NCBI GenBank assembly: GCA_030817875.1
Contig: JAUSZU010000001.1
Coordinates: 5,022,001-5,086,000 of the forward strand
Direction of reading: 5' to 3'
Length of the DNA stretch: 64,000 bases
From: Flavobacterium sp. W4I14
GTDB taxonomy: Bacteria > Bacteroidota > Bacteroidia > Sphingobacteriales > Sphingobacteriaceae
Shown here: positions 52,781-63,110 of the stretch, piece by piece
Numbering within the stretch: the first letter of the stretch is position 1
Layout: the number at the start of each line of letters is the position of its first letter
Notes under the pieces: generated by a model
Told to the model about the DNA's origin: nothing
Database searches by the model: none
What the model saw: the letters and a program-made list of their open reading frames with translations, nothing else
Position numbers and translations under genes: made by a program

Positions 52781-55759
52781 ATGAAAAAACTTCTACAAAG
52801 TTTGTTCATACTTTTGTTTTTTGCATCTACCGCAATAGCTCAAGACAGAACAATTACTGGTACGGTAACGTCTTCAGATGACAAACTGCCGATACCTGGA
52901 GTAAGCGTAAGGGTAACAGGGACACAAATCGGAACCATTACAGACGCGAATGGTAAATACTCCGTTAAAGTTCCTTCAGGTTCGAAAACCTTAGATTTTT
53001 CTTTTATCGGTTATCTGGTTAAAAACCAGGTAATAACCGGATCAAACACAATCAATGTCACTTTAGAAGCTGATGCTAAAACGCTTTCAGATGTTGTGGT
53101 AATAGGTTATGGTCAGCAGAGCAAAGTACTCAGTACCCAAACTACGACCACAGTAAAAGCTGAGTCTTTTAAAAATATGCCAATTCAAACACCTCAGCAA
53201 GCTTTACAAGGACAGGCTGCGGGTGTTAATATGGTTAACTCTTCAGGGGTTTTAGGTTCTGAGGCCCAAATCACTATACGTGGTGGTTCATCCATTGCGG
53301 CTGGAGGTAGACCATTGTACGTTGTAGATGGTGTTCCATTAAACTCAGCTGGTGGTGAATATACTCAAACTCAGGGCGGGTCTTCTGGTTTGAATCCTTT
53401 AATCAACATTAGCCCGAACGATATCGAAAGCATGACGGTTTTAAAGGATGCTTCTGCAGTTGCGATTTATGGCTCACGTGGTGCAAACGGGGTAATCTTA
53501 ATCACCACTAAAAAAGGAGCTGCTGGTAAAACGAGAATCACCGCAGACTACCAAAATGGGTTTTCTTCTCCAACTTCCTTAGATGAAATGATGACTGCAG
53601 ATCAGTTCCGTCAGTTCAGAACAGATTATTTAAAAGCAAACAACACAGCCGTGCCTGCTTATCCAACTACAAGTTTCGACTGGATTGATGCAATTGTGCG
53701 TACTGGTAAATCAAATACCGTAAACGTAAACGCGACTGGTGGTGATGAGAAAACACAATTCTACTTAGGAGGAACTTATTCAGACGAAAGTGGTTATACC
53801 ATTGGAAATAACTTGAAACGTTTATCAGGAAGACTAAATCTGAACCATAAATTATCAGATAAGTTTACTGTTGGATTAAACTATAATCTTTCTCATGTAG
53901 ATATGGATCGTATTGGTACTGAAAATAATACTTATGCGCCAATTACAGCTGGTTATCTGCAGTTGCCTTATGTTACGCCTTTCGGACCAGATGGTCAATT
54001 CCAAAATACAGGTTTCGTTGCCAATGTTATTGCAATTGCTGAAACTGGTATCAATAAAAACTATTCTGATAGAAGTACAGGAAATGCATTTTTAGACTGG
54101 AAAATTTTACCTGGATTAAAATTCAAAACAGATTGGGGTATTGATAACTACGGTATTGATGAAAAATACAGAGAAACAGATTTGTTAACTCCTGGAGGTT
54201 ATGCCTATAGAACCCATTATACTGATAATAAATGGATAAGTAGTAATACATTAAATTACGACAAGACCTTCGGTAAGCATACTATTGGTGCATTAGCGGG
54301 TTATAGCTTTGAAACGGCTACATTGACTAAAATGATGGTTGAAGGTTCGGGTTTTGTGAGTGATGATCTTCCAAACGTGGGCTCTGCTTCTACACCAATT
54401 ACAGCTTCTGAAGAAGTATTTGATTGGGCGCTTCAGTCAGTATTCGGACGTTTTAACTACGATTTTGATAAAAAATACCTATTTGAAGCATCATTAAGAA
54501 GAGATGGTTCTTCAAGATTTGGTCAGAACAAAAAATACGGTACATTTTATGCTTTATCTGGGGGATGGTTGATTTCTAACGAAGCATTCTTTAATAAAGA
54601 CAATAAAATTGCTCAGAATGTAAAGTTAACAGCAAGTTATGGTACTGCGGGTAACGATAATATTGGTTTTTATCAATATTATGGAACATTCTCAGCTGGA
54701 TCAAACTACTTGGGTGAGGCTGGATTAACACCAAATGTAGTTCCGAACCCAAACTTGAGCTGGGAAGAAACTGCACAGTTAGACATTGGTCTTTCTGCCA
54801 GATTATTCAAAGCCATTGATGTTCAGTTTAACTTTTACGACAAAAAGACTACTGGTTTATTGTTAAATGTTCCGTTCCCGTATACTACTGGTTATGCATC
54901 TGCATCACAGAACGTAGGTAAGATGAGAAACAGAGGTTATGAGGTTACGATCAACTCGGATAATATTGTTGGTCGTGATTTTACCTGGAGAACTTCATTT
55001 AATATTGGATTTAATAAAAATACAGTATTGGAATTGCCTGCCAATCCTGATGAAGAAGGGCGCAATTTTGTGGCCGGAACTGGAAGTACTGTTCAGCGTG
55101 CAATTACCGGTTACTCTAAAAATTCTTTCTACTTAATCCGTTATAACGGAATTAACCCTCAAACGGGTAATGCAGAGTGGTTGAAAAAAGATGGTTCAGT
55201 AACTACTACACCAGTTGCGTCTGACCGCGTAATTGTAGGAAAAGGTGATCCTGATTTCTCTGGTGGTATTACCAATACTTTTACCTATAAAAACTTCGAT
55301 TTATCAGCATTCTTTAACTTTAGTTATGGTAATGATGTTTATTTAGATGGTTTACAGTTTGCAGATAACTTTAGTTCAGGCTCTTATAACAAAAGTGTTA
55401 AATTATTAAATTATTGGAAACAGCCAGGAGATAATGCTTTTGCTCCGGCGTTAAATAGTTCAACCAGAACAACTTTCCAGCAGGTGTCTACGAAACAATT
55501 ATTGGATGGCTCATACATGCGTTTGAAAACGTTATCTGTTGGTTATAGTTTTCCTAAAGAGTTTTTACAAAGATCAAAACTTTTCTCTAGCATAAGACTT
55601 TATTTCCAGGGTCAAAATATCTGGACCATTAAGGATAAAGACTTCAGAGGTGATCCTGAGATTTCTGCGAATGGTGCTTCTAGCCAGGTTCTTGGTCAGA
55701 GTTTCTTTGCTTTACCACAGGCAAAAACCTTTACTTTCGGTGTAAATATTGGCCTTTAA
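52781..55759 (+). CDS. SusC/RagA-family TonB-linked outer-membrane protein (SusC B)
   Basis: The 992-residue protein has a signal peptide (MKKLLQSLFILLFFASTAIA), a CarboxypepD_reg domain (about residues 22-100), a TonB-box-like/linker stretch (LSDVVVIGYGQQSK), and a plug with ANGVILITTKKG. The barrel ends in TFGVNIGL. There is no STN domain, so it should not signal through an anti-sigma factor. It imports a ligand captured by its SusD partner, whose gene starts 11 bp downstream. Substrate unknown. Confidence 0.93.
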   Translation: MKKLLQSLFILLFFASTAIAQDRTITGTVTSSDDKLPIPGVSVRVTGTQIGTITDANGKYSVKVPSGSKTLDFSFIGYLVKNQVITGSNTINVTLEADAKTLSDVVVIGYGQQSKVLSTQTTTTVKAESFKNMPIQTPQQALQGQAAGVNMVNSSGVLGSEAQITIRGGSSIAAGGRPLYVVDGVPLNSAGGEYTQTQGGSSGLNPLINISPNDIESMTVLKDASAVAIYGSRGANGVILITTKKGAAGKTRITADYQNGFSSPTSLDEMMTADQFRQFRTDYLKANNTAVPAYPTTSFDWIDAIVRTGKSNTVNVNATGGDEKTQFYLGGTYSDESGYTIGNNLKRLSGRLNLNHKLSDKFTVGLNYNLSHVDMDRIGTENNTYAPITAGYLQLPYVTPFGPDGQFQNTGFVANVIAIAETGINKNYSDRSTGNAFLDWKILPGLKFKTDWGIDNYGIDEKYRETDLLTPGGYAYRTHYTDNKWISSNTLNYDKTFGKHTIGALAGYSFETATLTKMMVEGSGFVSDDLPNVGSASTPITASEEVFDWALQSVFGRFNYDFDKKYLFEASLRRDGSSRFGQNKKYGTFYALSGGWLISNEAFFNKDNKIAQNVKLTASYGTAGNDNIGFYQYYGTFSAGSNYLGEAGLTPNVVPNPNLSWEETAQLDIGLSARLFKAIDVQFNFYDKKTTGLLLNVPFPYTTGYASASQNVGKMRNRGYEVTINSDNIVGRDFTWRTSFNIGFNKNTVLELPANPDEEGRNFVAGTGSTVQRAITGYSKNSFYLIRYNGINPQTGNAEWLKKDGSVTTTPVASDRVIVGKGDPDFSGGITNTFTYKNFDLSAFFNFSYGNDVYLDGLQFADNFSSGSYNKSVKLLNYWKQPGDNAFAPALNSSTRTTFQQVSTKQLLDGSYMRLKTLSVGYSFPKEFLQRSKLFSSIRLYFQGQNIWTIKDKDFRGDPEISANGASSQVLGQSFFALPQAKTFTFGVNIGL

Positions 55760-55770
55760 AAATTGAAAAG

Positions 55771-57183
55771 ATGAAATTAAAATATTATATCATAACCTCA
55801 GCCCTGGTATTATCGTTATTTGGGTGTAAGAAAGAATTGGAGAAATTACCACAACAAGATTTGTCTGATCAACTTGTTTTTAATTCTCCAGCAACAGCTC
55901 TAGGAGCTTTAAGAGGCGTGTACAGTACGGCTCAAACTTTTGATTTTTATGGAAGTTTACCACAAGTGATAGGTGACTACATGGGGAATAACGTTGATTT
56001 TGTAGGTACATTTCCAACCCTACAAGAGCTAAACACTTTCTCTAGTGTATCAACAAACGGAAATGTGGCTACGATGTGGCAGATTCACTATCAGGTGATT
56101 ACCCGTGCAAATACAGTTATCTTTAAGATCAATGATGTCCCTGGTCTATCAGCAGCAGAAAAATCGCAATATGCCGCTGAAGCGAAATTTTTACGTGCAT
56201 TGGCTTATTTCCAATTGGCTAATTTCTTTGCTCAGCCTTATCAGGTAAGCTCAGGAACGAATCTGGCTGTGCCTTTAGTTTTAGAATACTTCGACGGAAC
56301 GATTAAGTATCCATCAAGAAATACTTTAAATCAGGTTCATGCACAGATTGTTCAAGATTTAACTGAAGCAGCAGCGGCCTTACCTCAATCATATACCGAT
56401 GCCGCTGAAACCCGTGGCCGTGCAACTAAAGGAGCTGCTTTTGCGCTTTTATCAAGATTGTACTTATATAGAGAAGAATGGGCTAAAGCAGAAAGTGCAG
56501 CTAGAAGCACCTTAGCGCAGGGTATTTATGATACTGCACCAAACTATGCCTTCTATAGTGGTAACACTAGTGAAGATGTATTTACGATCCAAAACAGTGC
56601 TATTGATAACGGTAGAACAGGTTCTGGTGGTTGGGCTTCATACTACAATCCGGCAGCATTGGCCGGACGTGGTGATGCGCCTTTTTCTCAAGACTTAATT
56701 AATGCCTATACATCAGAGCCTGGCGATAAGCGCTATGATTTGAAGATATCGGGAACTGCAGCAGATGGTTTACCTCACTTGTTTACTTCTAAGTTTCCAG
56801 ATGCGGTAAACAATTCTGACAACTCACCTGTAATCCGTACAACAGAAGTGTATTTAAATCTTGCAGAAGCATTGGCTCGTCAGAACACAATACCAAATGC
56901 AGAAGCAATCACAATTTTGAATACGAGAATTAGAAATAGAGCAGGATTACTTCCTAAAGCTGTAGCTACTCAACAAGCCCTAATTGATGCTTTACTAATC
57001 GAAAGACGTAAAGAATTGGCTTTTGAAGGACACAGCAGAATGGACTTGCTTCGTAATAAGCAAGCGCTTAGAGCTGGTAATGCAGCAGCAGCGTTTGGCG
57101 GTGCTAAAACCATACTACCAATTCCTCAAAGAGAGATTGATAATAATCCTGGCTTACAAGGTCAACAAAATACAGGTTACTAA
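55771..57183 (+). CDS. SusD/RagB-family lipoprotein (partner of SusC B)
   Basis: The 470-residue surface lipoprotein has a signal ending at LSLFGCKKELEK (Cys about 19). The RagB/SusD fold shows FLRALAYFQLANFFAQPYQV and TPR-like helices, plus the C-terminal ERRKELAFEGHSRMDLLRNK followed by PIPQREIDNNPGLQG. These end motifs are diagnostic of RagB/SusD. It is co-transcribed with SusC B and followed by a strong terminator. Confidence 0.93.
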   Translation: MKLKYYIITSALVLSLFGCKKELEKLPQQDLSDQLVFNSPATALGALRGVYSTAQTFDFYGSLPQVIGDYMGNNVDFVGTFPTLQELNTFSSVSTNGNVATMWQIHYQVITRANTVIFKINDVPGLSAAEKSQYAAEAKFLRALAYFQLANFFAQPYQVSSGTNLAVPLVLEYFDGTIKYPSRNTLNQVHAQIVQDLTEAAAALPQSYTDAAETRGRATKGAAFALLSRLYLYREEWAKAESAARSTLAQGIYDTAPNYAFYSGNTSEDVFTIQNSAIDNGRTGSGGWASYYNPAALAGRGDAPFSQDLINAYTSEPGDKRYDLKISGTAADGLPHLFTSKFPDAVNNSDNSPVIRTTEVYLNLAEALARQNTIPNAEAITILNTRIRNRAGLLPKAVATQQALIDALLIERRKELAFEGHSRMDLLRNKQALRAGNAAAAFGGAKTILPIPQREIDNNPGLQGQQNTGY

Positions 57184-57203
57184 AACAACCTATAATTAAG
57201 ATT

Positions 57204-57240
57204 AAGCGATATCATATTAAGTTATGATATCGCTTTTTTA
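57204..57240 (+). terminator. Terminator after SusD B
   Basis: AGCGATATCATA, loop TTAAGT, TATGATATCGCT, then a T-run: a perfect 12-bp stem. Confidence 0.9.
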
Positions 57241-57440
57241 TTTTAATTTTTGCCAAAGTATTACATGCCTAAATACAAAATCACATGATTCGGTCAACTG
57301 AATAATTATGACCTAAATTATGCGGTTTATATCATGATAAAAATATTCGGTATACAACGAGTACTGTTAGTAAAAAGATGGCTATAATAATAGAAAATCT
57401 CTTTTAATGTTAACAATAACTTAATGTGTAAATTTTCATG

Positions 57441-57470
57441 AAAAACTGTGTTTTTTTTGGCACAGTTTTT
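57441..57470. terminator. Hairpin upstream of SusC C
   Basis: AAAAACTGTG, loop TTTTTTTTGG, CACAGTTTTT, then TCACG. It is terminator-like but no gene ends close before it. Confidence 0.45.
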
Positions 57471-57725
57471 TCACGTTTTTATAATTGATATTATGGTCAA
57501 TAATTGGCAATTTTCGCCTATTTTGGGATAAAATATGCCCATAACCGCCTATAATATTCTACATTTTGTGGAAAAACCTCCCAACTTCGCCTTTTTAATC
57601 AGACAGGTTTATTGTCAAAATAAAGTCATTATTCTAACTGGATTAGTTAAATTTTGTTAAATTGTTGGTTATCTGCGTTATATTTAACGCTTCAAATAAC
57701 TATATCATTAACTAACTTAAATTTC

Positions 57726-60700
57726 ATGAAAAAACTTCTACAAAGTTTGTTTGTATTGATGTTTATCGCAATAAGTGCGATGGCTCAGGACCGAACAATT
57801 ACTGGAACAGTAACATCTACTGAGGATAACATTGGCCTTCCAGGTGTAAGTGTTAGAGCCATCGGGTCACAAGCAGTAGCCGTAACAGGCGCTGATGGAA
57901 AATACTCCCTACGGATCGGCTCTTCAGTTACAGCAATCCAATTTTCATACATTGGCTTTACAAGCAAAACAGTCAACGTTACTTCGTCTAATATCCTGAA
58001 CGTGGGATTAGCTTCTGACTCAAAGAGTCTTGCTGATGTTGTTGTTGTGGCTTACGGTACTCAGAAAAAAGAATCGATTACAGGCTCTGTTTCTAGTATT
58101 AGTTCAAAAGATCTGGAGAAAAGAACAGTTACCAACTTAACTGCTGCTTTGCAAGGCTCTGCACCAGGCATTTCTGTGGGCGCTTCGAATGGACAGCCAG
58201 GAAATAATGCTACAATTAGAATCCGTGGTTTTGGCTCTCTATCTTCATCTAACAGCCCCTTAATTGTATTAGATGGTGCCGTTTATGACGGTAGTGTTGG
58301 AGATATCAATCAGAATGATATTGAAAGTATTTCGGTGTTAAAAGATGCATCTTCATCAGCATTATATGGTGCCAGGGGCGCCAATGGGGTGATCATAGTC
58401 ACTACTAAAAAAGGAAGAGGTGGCGATCCGTCTATTAATGCTAATTTCAGCCAGGGTTGGTCTACAAGAGGAATTCCTGAATACGATCGCTTAAATACTT
58501 ATGAGTATTATCCAGCAGTTTGGCAAGGAATTAAAAACAACTTTATGTTTACTGCTGCTACTAAATTAACAGATGCAGCTGCTTCAGCAAGAGCGAGTGC
58601 GGATGTAGCAACCAATTTGATTTATAATCCTTTTAATGTTCCAGCAAACCAACTGGTTGGTTTAGACGGCAAATTAAATCCCAATGCCTCACTTTTATAT
58701 GATGATTTCGATTGGTACGATCAAATGGAGAGAACGGGTAAAAGAACTGATGCTAATGTAAGCACTTCTGGAAGCACTGAGAAATCTGATTATCTAGTTT
58801 CATTAGGGTATTTAAATGATCAGGGTTTTATTTTGAAATCAGATTTCCGTCGCTTCAATGCAAGGGTTAATGTAAACACAAAGTTAAAATCATGGTTAAG
58901 AACAGGGTTGAACTTATCTGGAACAATGTCAGACGCAAATATCGCATCTGATGCTTCAACGGGTAATGGATCTAGTTTTGTTAATGCATTCCAATTCGCT
59001 CGTGCAATTGGCCCTATTTATCCAGTTCATGCTTTTGATGCTACAGGAAATCCTGTAATGAATACGGTTACAGGTGAGCAATGGTATGACTATGGTATCC
59101 ATCCAGGTGCTATCAACCGTCCTTCAGGTGCATCACCCGGCCGTAACGTAATTTACGAAACTATGCTGAACGATAACGCGTTCAGAAGAACCTTAATCAG
59201 TGCTAGGTCATTTATAGAAGTGAAGTTTTTAAAGGACTTTACTTTTACACCGAACATCAGCATGGATTTAAGAAATAACACTAGCGATCAATTTCAAAAT
59301 TCATTGGTAGGTGATGGAGCAGGTACTAATGGTTATAAATTTCAAAGCACGAGTACTACCAGATCATACACTTTTAACCAATTGCTTACCTATAATAAAA
59401 CAGTAGGATTGCACACTTTTTCTGCCTTAGTGGGCCATGAAAATTATAGCTATAATTTCCGTACTTTCTCAGCAGATAGGAACAATCTTATTGCGCGAGG
59501 AAATACAGAGTTCCCTAATTTTGTAACTGCTGTAGGTTCATCGGGAAGGGCAGATAACGACCGAATTGAATCTTATCTTTCTAAGTTTTCTTACAACTAC
59601 AATGATAAATATTTCTTAGATGCATCTCTAAGACGTGATGCTTCATCTAGATTTGCACCTCAAAGCAGATGGGGAACATTCTTCTCTGTTGGTGGATCAT
59701 GGGCTATCAAAAAAGAGAATTTCCTAAAAGAATCAACCTGGATTGATGACCTAAGACTTAAAGTTTCTTACGGTCAGGTTGGTAACAATGCACTTCTGTA
59801 CACTGATGGTACCGCGAACTATTATGGTGACCGGGCGTTTTTTGATTTGGGCTTAAACTCAAATACTGAAGGAGGAGTGCTTTTAGCCTCGGTGGCTACA
59901 CCAGAATTAAGCTGGGAGAAACAAAATACACTGAATACAGGGGTAAGTTTCTCATTCTTTGGAAGAAGATTATATGGAGAGTTGGAATTCTACAATAAAA
60001 ACGTAGAGGATCTGATTTTCAATATACCACAACCTTTATCTGCAGCAGTACCATTTGTGCTTAGAAATACCGGTACGATGTATAACAGAGGTGTTGAATT
60101 ACAGTTAGGTGCAGATATCTTGAGATCCAAAGATTTTAGTTGGAATATCATTACCAACTGGAGTGTGTTCAAAAATAAAATTACTGAATTACCTGCTGAA
60201 ACACCACAAATTATTAGCGGTACTAAAAGAAGAGAAGTTGGCCATAGTATTTACGACTATTGGTTGAGACAATATGCAGGAGTTGACCCAGCGGATGGTG
60301 CTGCGTTGTATGTCCCAGATCCAGCTCAGACTATTGCAGCTGCCAACATAAGAACAATAAATGGTGTTCAGTACGTAACTACTCAATCTAATGCGAAGTT
60401 TGACTATTCAGGTTCGGCAATCCCAGATTTAATCGGTTCAGTAAATAACACTTTCAGGTATCAAGATTGGTCACTATCTTTCTTGATCAATTATCAAATC
60501 GGCGGTAAAGCTTATGATGGTGTTTATCAAGGATTAATGAGTACTGGTTCTTACGGAGGTGCACTTCATAAAGATATCTTAAACTCATGGACACCCAGTA
60601 ACACTACATCTGATATTCCTAGGGCAGATTATGGTAACTCAACCAATATCAATGCTACTTCATCAAGATGGCTAATCGACGCTTCTTACTGGAACATCCG

Positions 60701-60905
60701 TAATGTTAACTTAGCTTACTCATTGCCACAAAGCTGGTTGAGCAAGATAGATGTTAAAAATGCACGTTTATTCGTTACTGCAGAAAATTTATACCTGCAT
60801 TCAAAAAGGAAAGGCTTAAACCCTAGCGAATCATTCGACGGAGTAACCGCTAATACTTATCCTCAAGGCCGCAGTATTAGTGTTGGTATAAACTTATCAT
60901 TGTAA
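57726..60905 (+). CDS. SusC/RagA-family TonB-linked outer-membrane protein (SusC C)
   Basis: The 1,059-residue protein counted from 57726. The longer frame from 57654 is rejected, because the 24 added codons cover the promoter and leader. It has a signal peptide (MKKLLQSLFVLMFIAISAMA), CarboxypepD_reg, a TonB-box-like linker (LADVVVVAYGTQKKES), the SusC plug motif ARGANGVIIVTTKKGRG and a barrel ending RSISVGINLSL. No STN domain. It differs from SusC B beyond the N-terminus, so it probably takes a different ligand. Its SusD partner follows after 26 bp. Confidence 0.93.
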   Translation: MKKLLQSLFVLMFIAISAMAQDRTITGTVTSTEDNIGLPGVSVRAIGSQAVAVTGADGKYSLRIGSSVTAIQFSYIGFTSKTVNVTSSNILNVGLASDSKSLADVVVVAYGTQKKESITGSVSSISSKDLEKRTVTNLTAALQGSAPGISVGASNGQPGNNATIRIRGFGSLSSSNSPLIVLDGAVYDGSVGDINQNDIESISVLKDASSSALYGARGANGVIIVTTKKGRGGDPSINANFSQGWSTRGIPEYDRLNTYEYYPAVWQGIKNNFMFTAATKLTDAAASARASADVATNLIYNPFNVPANQLVGLDGKLNPNASLLYDDFDWYDQMERTGKRTDANVSTSGSTEKSDYLVSLGYLNDQGFILKSDFRRFNARVNVNTKLKSWLRTGLNLSGTMSDANIASDASTGNGSSFVNAFQFARAIGPIYPVHAFDATGNPVMNTVTGEQWYDYGIHPGAINRPSGASPGRNVIYETMLNDNAFRRTLISARSFIEVKFLKDFTFTPNISMDLRNNTSDQFQNSLVGDGAGTNGYKFQSTSTTRSYTFNQLLTYNKTVGLHTFSALVGHENYSYNFRTFSADRNNLIARGNTEFPNFVTAVGSSGRADNDRIESYLSKFSYNYNDKYFLDASLRRDASSRFAPQSRWGTFFSVGGSWAIKKENFLKESTWIDDLRLKVSYGQVGNNALLYTDGTANYYGDRAFFDLGLNSNTEGGVLLASVATPELSWEKQNTLNTGVSFSFFGRRLYGELEFYNKNVEDLIFNIPQPLSAAVPFVLRNTGTMYNRGVELQLGADILRSKDFSWNIITNWSVFKNKITELPAETPQIISGTKRREVGHSIYDYWLRQYAGVDPADGAALYVPDPAQTIAAANIRTINGVQYVTTQSNAKFDYSGSAIPDLIGSVNNTFRYQDWSLSFLINYQIGGKAYDGVYQGLMSTGSYGGALHKDILNSWTPSNTTSDIPRADYGNSTNINATSSRWLIDASYWNIRNVNLAYSLPQSWLSKIDVKNARLFVTAENLYLHSKRKGLNPSESFDGVTANTYPQGRSISVGINLSL

Positions 60906-60931
60906 TATTCAAAATTAGTGAAGAAAGAGAT

Positions 60932-62440
60932 ATGAAAAAGATTTTAATATTTGCAGTTTTATTGGTTGTTTTAATTGCACCAAGCTGTAAAAAGGAATAC
61001 CTTCAAACTCAGCCAACCAATCAGGTAAGCTTAGAGGAAGTTTTTTCTACCACGACGAATGCCACATCAGTACTTAATGGTATTTATTCCTATATGTTCA
61101 CGAGAACGACAGCAACAACCGTTAATGTGCAGGGCAAGCCAGGGGTAGCTGGTATATTGTTAGGGATAGATTTTATGGGAGAGGATTTACATCAAGCAGC
61201 CGCTACTTGGTTTACCTCAACAGGCGAAGGTAACTATCAGGCGCCCCGAATCGATACCCATGCGAGCAACCTTTATTATTACCGTACTTTTTATCGTATG
61301 ATTAATAATGCCAACTATTTGTTAGAATATATTGATGCTGCTACAGGATCGGATGCAGATAAAAATAGAATTAAAGCTGAAGCCTATACCATTAGAGCTT
61401 ATGCTTACTCTTATTTGGTTCAGTTTTATGCTACAAGATACGATGCTGCAGCAAAACCGAACAACCAGCTGTCTGTTCCTTTGGTATTAACTGTAGCTGA
61501 TGTAGCTAAACCACGTGTTTCAGCAGAACAAGTTTATGCTCAGATCATTTCTGATCTTGATAAAGCAATTGCTTTGAATTTAACCACTAAAGTGAACAAA
61601 ACCCATGCTGATGTTTGGGTAGCTAAGGGTTTAAGAGCAAGAGTAGCTTTAACCATGCAGGATTATCCTAATGCGATTAAATATGCTAAGGAAGTTATAG
61701 ACGGAGGGAAATATCCATTAATGAGTCAGGCCGACTATCAGAGCGGATTTAACAGCAATGGACTATCTGAGTTTATGTGGTGCGCTATGCCAACTACTGA
61801 ACAAGGTGATACTTTTGGTTCTTTTTATGCACAAATTGCATACAATGCCAATACCACTTATATGAGAGGCACTCCTAAAATGATCAACTCTGCATTGTAT
61901 AATCAAATTTCTGCAACTGATGTGAGAAAGAAAATGTGGGAGCCAGCTCCAACTGCAGCGAACTTTCCATTGCCTACAACTGCTTTTACCAGAAGAAATT
62001 TTATGAGTAGAAAATTTTCTGTAAAAACTGTAGGTGATCCCTCTTTAGGAGACACGCCTTGGATGAGAAGTGCAGAAATGCATTTGATCCTCGCTGAGGC
62101 TTATGCAAGGAGCAGTCAAGATGGATTAGCGCAAGCAGCACTATTTACTTTGGTTTCTAAGAGAGATTTAAGTGCAGTACAAAGCACTAAAACAGGCACA
62201 GCGCTTATAGATGAAATCATGATTAACCGTAGGGTAGAATTGTGGGGAGAAGGTTTCAGGTATTTAGACCTGAAACGCCTAAACTTGCCATTGGATAGAA
62301 CGATAGCGAATGTTCCAAACTATATATCAACTTCGGTAGCAGAAGTAACATCAATCCCTGCTGGAGACCTAAGATTCTTATTCCTGATTCCGCGTGATGA
62401 GCTTAACGCCAATCCAAATATTGGCCCGCAAAATCCGTAA
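60932..62440 (+). CDS. SusD/RagB-family lipoprotein (partner of SusC C)
   Basis: The 502-residue surface lipoprotein has a signal ending at LIAPSCKKEYLQTQP (Cys about 19). The RagB/SusD fold shows RAYAYSYLVQFYATRYD, TPR-like helices, and the C-terminal NRRVELWGEGFRYLDLKRL and FLIPRDELNANPNIGPQ. It is co-transcribed with SusC C and followed by a terminator. Confidence 0.93.
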   Translation: MKKILIFAVLLVVLIAPSCKKEYLQTQPTNQVSLEEVFSTTTNATSVLNGIYSYMFTRTTATTVNVQGKPGVAGILLGIDFMGEDLHQAAATWFTSTGEGNYQAPRIDTHASNLYYYRTFYRMINNANYLLEYIDAATGSDADKNRIKAEAYTIRAYAYSYLVQFYATRYDAAAKPNNQLSVPLVLTVADVAKPRVSAEQVYAQIISDLDKAIALNLTTKVNKTHADVWVAKGLRARVALTMQDYPNAIKYAKEVIDGGKYPLMSQADYQSGFNSNGLSEFMWCAMPTTEQGDTFGSFYAQIAYNANTTYMRGTPKMINSALYNQISATDVRKKMWEPAPTAANFPLPTTAFTRRNFMSRKFSVKTVGDPSLGDTPWMRSAEMHLILAEAYARSSQDGLAQAALFTLVSKRDLSAVQSTKTGTALIDEIMINRRVELWGEGFRYLDLKRLNLPLDRTIANVPNYISTSVAEVTSIPAGDLRFLFLIPRDELNANPNIGPQNP

Positions 62441-62464
62441 TAAACAAATAGATAATTTATTTTT

Positions 62465-62499
62465 GAAGGAGGCTTATAACGGCCTCCTTTTTTTTTTAA
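62465..62499 (+). terminator. Terminator after SusD C
   Basis: AAGGAGGC, 8-base loop, GCCTCCTT and a long T-run. Confidence 0.9.
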
Positions 62500-62913
62500 A
62501 GGGGTTTGAATGTTTAATGTTTTTTTGAAATACAATGCCAAATTAGAACTACAAACGCTCCCTAACTGTATGGATGATGTTGTTCTAAACAAATAGCCTT
62601 AAATACTCAAAAATAGGTGTAAAAAAGGTTCTTTTTTAGGTATCTATCACAAAGCTAGGCAATACTTGCAGCTCTATCTCAACGAATATATATTCTTTAG
62701 CACGAAATACTTGAGAATAAATTATTCTGCAGATTTATGATAGCAGTAGTTATTAACTTTACAACACTTAATTCAATTTAGCTGTAATAGTATTAAAAAT
62801 GCCCATTATTTGATTTTTTTTAATATTTATTCTGCTTTTTAGTTGTGTGTTTTCCTAATAATCGATTTTTTTTCTGTTTTCTAGGAAAATATTGGACAAT
62901 TTATTTTATAAAG
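62500..62913. other. A/T-rich gene-free DNA between SusD C and the decayed SusC
   Basis: No ORF of note, no RNA-like fold and no clear repeat. It ends at the promoter of the decayed SusC head. Confidence 0.5.
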
Positions 62914-62945
62914 TTTGCATCAGGGAATATTTAGTTATATATTGG
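62914..62945 (+). promoter_or_regulatory. Promoter upstream of the decayed SusC head
   Basis: TTTG (62914-62917), exactly 20 bp, then TATATTGG (62938-62945). The same pair with the same spacing lies before the next SusC at 63284-63315. Confidence 0.6.
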
Positions 62946-62975
62946 AATAATTATTAACTAAACTAAAAAATTTTT

Positions 62976-63110
62976 ATGAAAAAACTTCTACGGAGTTCGT
63001 TCGTATGGCCTTTTATTGCAAAATCTGCAATTATATATGATCGAAATATTGAGAAAATCCCTATAATGCGTGATGATCCATCGTTATTTTCTGATTTATT
63101 ATTGAAATGA
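62976..63110 (+). pseudogene. Decayed SusC 5' end (remnant)
   Basis: The first codons match the SusC signal-peptide start (ATGAAAAAACTTCTACGGAG), preceded by the same ATTATTAACTAAACTAAA leader. After about 8 codons the sequence diverges (MKKLLRSSFVWPFIAKSAII) and the frame stops after 44 codons. No CarboxypepD_reg, plug or barrel follows. It is a broken copy of a SusC start, with its promoter still recognisable. Confidence 0.8.

Larger units (their letters stand above)
57184..57725. promoter_or_regulatory. 542-bp upstream region of SusC C
   Basis: No gene. It holds the SusD B terminator (57204-57240) and a second hairpin (57441-57470; AAAAACTGTG/CACAGTTTTT). The duplicated promoter block (57642-57686; TTTG at 57653-57656, 22-bp spacer, TATATTTA at 57679-57686) comes before the CATTAACTAACTTAAATTTC leader. 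The rest is A/T-rich without visible structure. Confidence 0.6.

Noticed and set aside
57421..57470. A second decayed SusC start (TTTTCATGAAAAACTG)
   Set aside because: Only about a dozen bases resemble the SusC head, and there is no ATTAACTAA leader before it.
57654..57725. N-terminal extension of SusC C by 24 codons
   Set aside because: It covers the promoter and leader and would hide the signal peptide.
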